64,000 bases of DNA from CAITSH01 sp945892985. Lineage in GTDB: Bacteria; Pseudomonadota; Gammaproteobacteria; Burkholderiales; SG8-39. Position numbers and translations under genes: made by a program. Shown here one piece after another: positions 58,344-64,000 of this stretch. The stretch lies in contig CAMDDU010000016.1 in NCBI GenBank assembly GCA_945892985.1, positions 19,035 through 83,034 of the forward strand, given 5' to 3'. Below the pieces are notes generated by a model that saw only the letters and a list, made by a program, of their open reading frames with translations, ran no database searches and was not told the origin of the DNA. Within the stretch, counting starts at the first letter, position 1. The number at the start of each line of letters is the position of its first letter.

Positions 58344-60748
58344 TGCACCACCTCCATGTCGATGACCGATTGACGCGGCGTTTCATTATCATTGAGGCTT
58401 CGAAGCTTAAGTATTTCCATTAAGTCGATGACGTTGATTACCTGATCATCAAGCAGGACACAACCCATCAAACCACGCTGCCTTGGCCCGGTTTCAAAAG
58501 TCATTTTTGGGATGTTAATGATATCGTGCACCTGATTGACCACCAGTCCAACCGGCTGTTGGTTAATGTAGTGTGTTATCACCGATATCGGTTTTGTACT
58601 CCCGGCCAGGCTGCCATCGGCGCCGTCAACATACTCGCTAAGGCGTAAAAGCTGCATGATGCCATCGCCATAGGTGACCACTTCCCGCCTGCCGTTTCGC
58701 TGAATTTTATCCACAGCAAAACTTTCCAACCGATCCACATAGCTCAGCGGAATAGCCAATCGCTCGAGCCCGGGAAGATCGAACAACAGCATGGGAATCG
58801 TTTCCTCCGGGGACAATTCGCCTGTTGTGTCTTCCGCATTGAGCCCCTTGGACTGCATTTTTTTCACCAGGCCGGAGTGGGTCGCGATTCCGTCCGGATC
58901 CAGAATCAACGCAACCCGCCCATCACCCAGAATCGTCGCACCGGCGAAGTCAGGAATTCCCTTGAACAAGGGACCCAAGGCCTTTACCACCACCTCTTGC
59001 ATATTCATGACCTCATCGACGAGCAAGCCAAAACGCACGCCTGAGGACTGTAAGACGACGATGGTGATGGTTTTTTTCTCGTCTGGAAAGACGCTATTCA
59101 ACTCTAACTGCTGATTTAGTAGTATCACCGGCACCAGTTTGCCGCGAAGACGAAAAACTGGCGTGCCGTAAAAGTCCTCCAAGCCGGTACTATCGCTTGC
59201 GGGGTCAATGCGCACTGTCTCAATGATGCTGTTTTGCGGAATGGCGTAACGCTCGTCTCCACTGCGTACAAACAAGGCGGGCATGATCGCGAGCGTCAGC
59301 GGGATTTTCAGCCGAATCGTGGTTCCCTTGTCTTTCGGGCTGTCGATCTCGATACGGCCGCCAACGCCAGATACATTGGTTTTCACCACGTCCATGCCAA
59401 CGCCGCGCCCGGACAGATTGGTTACGACCTGTTTTGTTGAAAACCCTGGCAGAAAAATGAACTCCATTAATGCGCTGTCGCTCAGAGCTTCAGCGTTTTC
59501 CGCACTCACCAGCTTGTTTAAAATGGCCTTCTGCCGAACCAAGTCAAACTTGATGCCGCCCCCATCATCTGATATCTCGATAACCACCATTCCATTTTCA
59601 TGACTGGCGCGCAGGAGAATATTGCCTTTTTCCGGCTTTCCTAGCCGAATCCGCTCATCAGGCAGTTCAATGCCGTGGTCAATGCAATTACGGATGATGT
59701 GAACGAGTGGGTCACGAATAGCGTCCAGCAGGGCCCGGTCGAGCTCCGTGTCGGCCCCCTCCTGGGTTAGTACAACCGACTTTTTACATTCCTGCGAGAC
59801 ATCGCGTATCAATCGGGGAAACTTTGTCCACACTTGAGAAATCGGCTGCATGCGCGTTTTCATCATGCGCTCTTGTAATTCCTGCGTCAGCAGATCGACC
59901 GTTCTAACGGCAGCGGAGAAATTATGGTCACCGAAGTCCGTCACAAACGGGAGCAGGCGATTGCGCGCGAGCACCATCTCACTGACCAAGTTGATCAGCT
60001 TATCAAGCACCTCCATCTGCACCTTGACCGGCGCCGTAACTTCGTTGTGCTGCGTTTCAGCCGGCAATGCCGCCTTTTCAGCGGTCGCGACTACCTCATG
60101 AGAAGGCATCACTGGCTCAGGCCGTTCGCTCGCTGTCTCGGATAGCGTCGGGCCATCCGCGACCGGCTCCACCGCATCTGCGCGTTCGATCGTATCGCCA
60201 GACTCAAGCACCTCGGACAAGGAGTTTTCACCATTGCCCCCTGCTGACTGCGGCGCCTCGGGCGTGGCTGCCGCCGTTGCGGGATTTGGGCTTGCAACCG
60301 GGGATGCGGGTTCGGCTGTAGGCGTGCCCGTCGGGGCGGTTGCCATTGGTGTGGCGCCGCTGGCATAGGCGAGCAAATTTTGGATCAGTGCGGTATCGTC
60401 GCCAGCGGGTTCCACCTTATTGGCTTCAATACCGCTGATAATTTCACGCAGCGTATCAAGGGCGCTGAGCAGTGCGTTTATTTTCTGCTTGTCCAGCGAC
60501 AGCGCGCCATCCCTTAGCTTCACAAGCAGGGTTTCGCCTGCGTGTGAGACCTTTTCCAATCGTTTAAATGCAAAAAAACCGCTGTTACCCTTCAGCGTGT
60601 GCACGCCACGAAATATATTGCCGATTAATTTCCCGTTCTCGGGGGCCTCTTCGAGTTGAACGAAGTCCGATTCGAGCTGATCAAGGATTTCCCTTGCCTC
60701 GATAATGAAGTCAACCAAAATGTCGTCAGTTTGTTCCATGAATCCCAT
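58340..60748 (-). CDS. cheA: Chemotaxis histidine kinase CheA with two CheW-like domains
   Basis: 802 aa. P1/Hpt domain at 1-105 with phospho-His50 (GVHTLKGNSGFF); a Pro/Ala/Thr-rich linker (about 125-240) in place of a recognisable P2 CheY/CheB-binding domain; dimerisation P3 (VQMEVLDKLINLVSEMVLARNRLL); HATPase P4 (HIIRNCIDHGIE, ISDDGGGI, FLPGFST, SGRGVGMDVV); then two P5/CheW-like domains in tandem (about 500-630 and 655-790). Canonical CheA has one P5. ATG at 60748; ATG at 60739 (MEQTDD) is a possible start. Coupled to cheW. Confidence 0.92.
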   Translation of the reverse strand: MGFMEQTDDILVDFIIEAREILDQLESDFVQLEEAPENGKLIGNIFRGVHTLKGNSGFFAFKRLEKVSHAGETLLVKLRDGALSLDKQKINALLSALDTLREIISGIEANKVEPAGDDTALIQNLLAYASGATPMATAPTGTPTAEPASPVASPNPATAAATPEAPQSAGGNGENSLSEVLESGDTIERADAVEPVADGPTLSETASERPEPVMPSHEVVATAEKAALPAETQHNEVTAPVKVQMEVLDKLINLVSEMVLARNRLLPFVTDFGDHNFSAAVRTVDLLTQELQERMMKTRMQPISQVWTKFPRLIRDVSQECKKSVVLTQEGADTELDRALLDAIRDPLVHIIRNCIDHGIELPDERIRLGKPEKGNILLRASHENGMVVIEISDDGGGIKFDLVRQKAILNKLVSAENAEALSDSALMEFIFLPGFSTKQVVTNLSGRGVGMDVVKTNVSGVGGRIEIDSPKDKGTTIRLKIPLTLAIMPALFVRSGDERYAIPQNSIIETVRIDPASDSTGLEDFYGTPVFRLRGKLVPVILLNQQLELNSVFPDEKKTITIVVLQSSGVRFGLLVDEVMNMQEVVVKALGPLFKGIPDFAGATILGDGRVALILDPDGIATHSGLVKKMQSKGLNAEDTTGELSPEETIPMLLFDLPGLERLAIPLSYVDRLESFAVDKIQRNGRREVVTYGDGIMQLLRLSEYVDGADGSLAGSTKPISVITHYINQQPVGLVVNQVHDIINIPKMTFETGPRQRGLMGCVLLDDQVINVIDLMEILKLRSLNDNETPRQSVIDMEVVQ

Positions 60749-60833
60749 GGGCCTCGACTAAGCCATCAACACGCATTTGAATAAAAAATCCCATTTTTCC
60801 CGCCTGTTGGGGCGGGCAAACGTGTGGCAAGTG

Positions 60834-62450
60834 CTAAATACTGAACTTGGCCAGAGTCCCTTTAAGTTCACCTGCGATCTTCGATAAATCGGAGGCCGAT
60901 TGCTGCGTATTGGCCGCCCCTTCGGTGGTACTTTGCGCCGCCGTGGCGACCACCTTGATATTGCGGGCAATCTCGTCGGCCCCCGATGCCGCCTCCGCCA
61001 CGTTGCGGTTGATTTCGGCGGTGGTGGCTGCCTGCTCCTCAACTGCGCTGGCGATAACGCTGGAGATATCGTTCATTTTTGTGATGATCGATGTGATCTC
61101 CTCGATCGAAGCAAGGGCACCCCGCGCATCATCCTGCATGACAGTCATGCTGCTGCCGATTTCTTCCGTCGCTTTGGCCGTCTGACGTGCCAGTTCTTTG
61201 ACCTCATTCGCAACAACGGCAAAGCCCTTCCCAAGTTCGCCGGCGCGTGCCGCCTCAATCGTCGCATTTAGCGCGAGCAAATTGGTTTGCTCTGCAATGC
61301 TGGAAATTACTTTCAAAACATTACCGATCTCCATCGAGCTGGCGCCAAGCTTGGTCATGGTGACATTGGTCTTTTTTGCGACCTCCACCGCCTGGTTGGC
61401 CACGCTCGAGCCTTGCGCCGTACTCTGGGAAATTTCGCGAATGCTGGCGCTCATTTCTTCGACCCCCGTCGCCACCACCTGCGTGTTCGTGCTCATTCTT
61501 GCGGCGGCGTCGGCCACCACTTTGGCTTGCGCGGAAGTTTCTTCGGCGTTCGAACTCAATTGCATGCTGACTGCAGCCAGACCTTCAGATGAGTCAAACA
61601 GGCTCGTTGAGTTGCCACCAATGGACTTGAACGAGGACTGAAGATTTTTTTGCAGCGTATCGATCGCCTGGGCCATTTGTCCTATTTCGTTGCTGTATTC
61701 CGTATTTTCAACACGAATATTCAGCTTGGATTGGGACAGGTCCAGAATGGATCCCCTCAACACGGACAAGGGGCGGCTTACCGATTGAAAAACCATATAA
61801 GCGATCACAACAGACAAAAGAACTGTTAGGCCAACCATTACATACGCGAGCGACTTTACTTCGCTGCTGTGCGCCAGTGTTGCATCATTAAATTTTTTGG
61901 CGTTGGTAATTTTTATATCGGTCAAAGCTCTTAAGCTAACCGTTAGCACATCAAGCTTTTCACGATAGTCTTTCGTCTCAGTAAGTGCGAAGCCGCTGCT
62001 TCCTGAATCATTTTTCCCCAATTCGATTGCAAGAAGCGGCTTAAGTGATGCAAAAAACCTCGAAACCTCAGAAGCGGCATTCTCTACTTTCGCTTGCACG
62101 GCGGGGTCCCGAAAGGTGTTTCTGGCCTGCTTCAGGGCATCTATCATTTGGGGTTCTTTTTCGGCGATAGTCGCAAGCGAGCGCTTGTGGCCGGCCGGAT
62201 CGTTGGCGTAGAGAGCAACCACGACCCTGTTTACCGCACGTGCAGTTTGCTGTAAATCGCGCCCCGCTGATCTCATCACAGAGACGCCTATTAAGTCTTT
62301 TTCATAGGTATCTTTTAAATTGGTTTCTAAACCTAAAAGTGCGTTCACCAAAAACGCAGTCACACAGATCATCAGCAATAGAACCGCACCGAATCCACCC
62401 ACCAGCTTGGTACTCAGGCTCAACTTTTCGATGCCTTTTGTTAGCGACAT
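60834..62450 (-). CDS. Methyl-accepting chemotaxis protein
   Basis: 538 aa from ATG 62450, with GGAG seven bases before it. Membrane helix 1 (GGFGAVLLLMICVTAFLVNALL), a periplasmic four-helix-bundle-like domain of about 155 residues, helix 2 (VMVGLTVLLSVVIAYMVF), HAMP, and a cytoplasmic coiled coil with the invariant tip AEQTNLLALNATIEAARAGE.GKGFAVVANEVKELA. It ends FSI without a CheR-tethering pentapeptide. Ligand unknown. Reads into cheA after 85 bases. Confidence 0.92.
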   Translation of the reverse strand: MSLTKGIEKLSLSTKLVGGFGAVLLLMICVTAFLVNALLGLETNLKDTYEKDLIGVSVMRSAGRDLQQTARAVNRVVVALYANDPAGHKRSLATIAEKEPQMIDALKQARNTFRDPAVQAKVENAASEVSRFFASLKPLLAIELGKNDSGSSGFALTETKDYREKLDVLTVSLRALTDIKITNAKKFNDATLAHSSEVKSLAYVMVGLTVLLSVVIAYMVFQSVSRPLSVLRGSILDLSQSKLNIRVENTEYSNEIGQMAQAIDTLQKNLQSSFKSIGGNSTSLFDSSEGLAAVSMQLSSNAEETSAQAKVVADAAARMSTNTQVVATGVEEMSASIREISQSTAQGSSVANQAVEVAKKTNVTMTKLGASSMEIGNVLKVISSIAEQTNLLALNATIEAARAGELGKGFAVVANEVKELARQTAKATEEIGSSMTVMQDDARGALASIEEITSIITKMNDISSVIASAVEEQAATTAEINRNVAEAASGADEIARNIKVVATAAQSTTEGAANTQQSASDLSKIAGELKGTLAKFSI

Positions 62451-62462
62451 TTTGATCTCCAC

Positions 62463-62800
62463 CTCATTAAGGTAATTCTGTATTCACATCGGGCCAATGC
62501 CGGCTATGCCGGCTAATGGGCGCTGATGCATGTTTATTTTAGAAATATGCAGATTCTTCCCTGGCGAGGCGTTTTTGCCGCATCCAGTCAAGCCATAGGC
62601 ACAAAAATAAATTTCTAAAGACCAATCCAACCCAACCGTCTGTGGGACCAAGGCGTGATTTATGCCCGCCGTGACGCCACTTACAACCCCAAGGCCAAGA
62701 CCAAGACCAACTTGAAGCTAGCGCCTGAATTTCCCCGTCTCGCGAGCCAACAGCTCGTTGTTACTTACGCAGCATGCGATAAACCTTGCCCGATTGCGGC
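62463..62800. other. Intergenic region upstream of the MCP gene
   Basis: 338 bases between the CNB-domain gene and the MCP gene. The MCP promoter must lie here; no clear -35/-10 was assigned. A short plus-strand frame (62655-62843) with a run of KAKTKTNLKL looks accidental. No CRP-type TGTGA-N6-TCACA palindrome was found. Confidence 0.5.
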
Positions 62801-64000
62801 TTACAAGCTTTGTTCAAGCTCAATAACCCTTGCCGCGGTGTAGCGACTGATCGCCTTGATGCCAGCGTTGGCATTGTCGAAGCCGCGTAACACCTGATCC
62901 ATAGGCAGGATAAGGGCGGTTACGTTCTCGACGGCGGCGTAGCTCATGAGCAATGGGCTATTAGCGAACCCCTCCGCCACCCCAATGACACTACCAACGC
63001 CAAGGCGCACGCTCAAGTCGCCCTTAACGGCATCAACGTGCCCGTCCAGGATCACAAATCCCAAACCAGTTTGTGCCTCCCCAACGCTACCTAATTGCTG
63101 GCCCGGTGAAAATAGACTCGTTTGCAGCTTTTCAGAGGACTGCAGCTTGAGAAAAAGCATCTGATCGCTGCTCAAGCCGTGCTCCTCCTTATCAAAGGCA
63201 TGACTCAAAGCCTTGCGCCCCTGCACCGCGGTAAGCTTTAAGTGGTCTATAACCTCGAATACGCGTTCAGCGCCGGGGGTTTTTACAACCCGGACAATGC
63301 CGTTGACCACACCAAGCTGCAAAAGCAGCGCCTCGATACCGGGCATGAGTACGCCACCATCCGCACTGAGCAGTGTCCGCAGATTTTCAGTCTTTATCTC
63401 CAGGCAGGTCACCGTATCAAGCGCGCGCACGGAGGCGCCACGCACGCCACCCCGGAGGATCGCCTGTTCACCGAAAAAATTACCCTTGCCAATCACAGCG
63501 ATTTGGCGGTTATGCTCAGGGTCAAAAATCTCAACCGAGCCGCCTATGATCACCGCCATATGATTGGCCGGCTCACCTTTGTTGAACAACACATCACCCG
63601 GCGCATATTCCACAAAATCGCCGGCATCCTCAGCGGGTGCGCGCTGCGCTGGCGCCTCACTCGCCACACTCGCCACACTCGCCACACCTGCCACACCTGC
63701 CACACCCGCGGCGGGGCTTACAGCACTTGCCTGGACGGCCGGAATGGCGCGGCCCGCTGTGCTTGGACTAGCCGAACCGGGCTCCTTGCGGTCACTCGCC
63801 ACAACTTTTGACTGGGCTGGCGCAGTACTCCCTACAGGCGGGGTCTTCGCGTTGACTACAGCTTGTGTGTCGCTCGCCCCCTCTGGTGGACGCCCTCCGT
63901 CGAGCACGGCTTTTCCTGGGCCAGGCCCGGCAAGTTTGAGCGCAAGTGTTGCGGCGTTTAGATCACGCTCGAGTTTTCGGCCGAGTTCAGATGAAATAAA
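62801..64000 (-). CDS. Protein with two cyclic-nucleotide-binding-like domains (N-terminus beyond window)
   Basis: About 399 residues visible; the frame stays open to the window edge (SELGRKLERDLNAATLALKLAG), so the start lies outside. A Pro/Ala/Ser/Val-rich linker (with VAGVAGVASVASVA) separates it from the first CNB domain: YAPGDVLFNKGEPANHMAVIIGGSVEIF and FFGEQAILRGGVRGASVRAL, with the Glu and Arg of the phosphate-binding cassette preserved. A second CNB-like domain (SPGQQLGSVGEAQTGLGFVILDG, GSVIGVAEGFANS) has lost the Arg and may be structural. No DNA-binding domain is seen in this part. Likely reader of the cAMP made by the cyclase encoded downstream. Confidence 0.8.
   Translation of the reverse strand, partial: FISSELGRKLERDLNAATLALKLAGPGPGKAVLDGGRPPEGASDTQAVVNAKTPPVGSTAPAQSKVVASDRKEPGSASPSTAGRAIPAVQASAVSPAAGVAGVAGVASVASVASEAPAQRAPAEDAGDFVEYAPGDVLFNKGEPANHMAVIIGGSVEIFDPEHNRQIAVIGKGNFFGEQAILRGGVRGASVRALDTVTCLEIKTENLRTLLSADGGVLMPGIEALLLQLGVVNGIVRVVKTPGAERVFEVIDHLKLTAVQGRKALSHAFDKEEHGLSSDQMLFLKLQSSEKLQTSLFSPGQQLGSVGEAQTGLGFVILDGHVDAVKGDLSVRLGVGSVIGVAEGFANSPLLMSYAAVENVTALILPMDQVLRGFDNANAGIKAISRYTAARVIELEQSL
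63659..63711. repeat. 9-bp tandem repeats in the linker of the CNB protein
   Basis: Five or six 9-bp units of the form CGCCACACT / TGCCACACC lie in direct tandem inside the coding region. They encode the V-A-S / V-A-G tripeptides (GVAGVAGVASVASVAS). The array stays in frame because each unit is nine bases. Confidence 0.85.

Noticed and set aside
1..64000. Complete insertion sequences, prophage or integrase genes
   Set aside because: No transposase, integrase or phage structural gene was recognised; the only mobile-looking items are short palindromes and the tRNA fragment.

Overview
The window looks like chromosomal DNA of a betaproteobacterium, most likely of the order Burkholderiales. The reasons are a large set of orphan Bug-type (tripartite tricarboxylate family) periplasmic binding proteins, with six intact and at least two decayed copies, GC-rich coding sequence, a tricarballylate-type TcuA/TcuB pair, type IVa minor pilins of beta/gamma type, and tRNA-Ser(GCU) next to lysC. 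No rRNA, complete insertion sequence, prophage or CRISPR array was seen.

Layout. (1) 779-7280: a tightly overlapping type IV pilus operon, fimT-pilV-pilW-pilX-pilY1-pilE, flanked on both sides by decayed copies of the same Bug-gene 3' end. (2) 7281-10795: a gene graveyard of deleted or frameshifted genes around one intact Bug gene. (3) 10818-36000: a catabolic region. It holds GST, RidA, an LVIVD protein, a gentisate-dioxygenase-like cupin with a divergent GntR regulator, TcuB/TcuA, two Ldh_2 dehydrogenases, an MBL hydrolase, an amidohydrolase, two HpcH/HpaI aldolases, a D-2-hydroxyacid dehydrogenase, an SMP-30 lactonase, an AtuA/DUF1446 pair, an isopropylmalate-dehydrogenase-like enzyme, LysR and a class II aldolase. 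Bug proteins are scattered between them. Together they suggest uptake and breakdown of hydroxylated or carboxylated organic acids, with the actual substrates unknown. The region is peppered with an imperfectly palindromic ~85-95 bp repeat (GTCATTGCGAG...CTCGCAATGAC).

(4) 36342-42868: a CDF metal exporter, then signalling genes: a response regulator/histidine kinase/response regulator operon, a soluble kinase, and a REC-HD-GYP protein whose HD-GYP metal ligands look degenerate. (5) 43379-48400: a patchwork of a truncated D-aminoacylase, an orphan HigA, a HicA toxin frameshifted at an A6 tract with intact HicB, a 3' fragment of tRNA-Phe that looks like an attachment site, a markedly AT-rich 2 kb insert (methyltransferase and a possible glycosyltransferase), and tRNA-Ser. 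(6) 48532-53829: lysC, a small HTH regulator, a cupin, and a cyclase-family hydrolase/Bug/RidA group.

(7) 54391-64000: a chemosensory cluster reading leftwards as CNB-domain protein, MCP, CheA, CheW, CheB, CheR, and a response regulator fused to a class III cyclase. There is no CheY, CheZ or CheD. The cyclase carries the Lys and Asp residues expected of an adenylyl cyclase, and the cNMP-binding protein upstream keeps its phosphate-binding Glu and Arg. The simplest reading is a self-contained pathway in which a receptor controls CheA, CheA phosphorylates the cyclase, and cAMP acts on the CNB protein. This is the most interesting system in the window.
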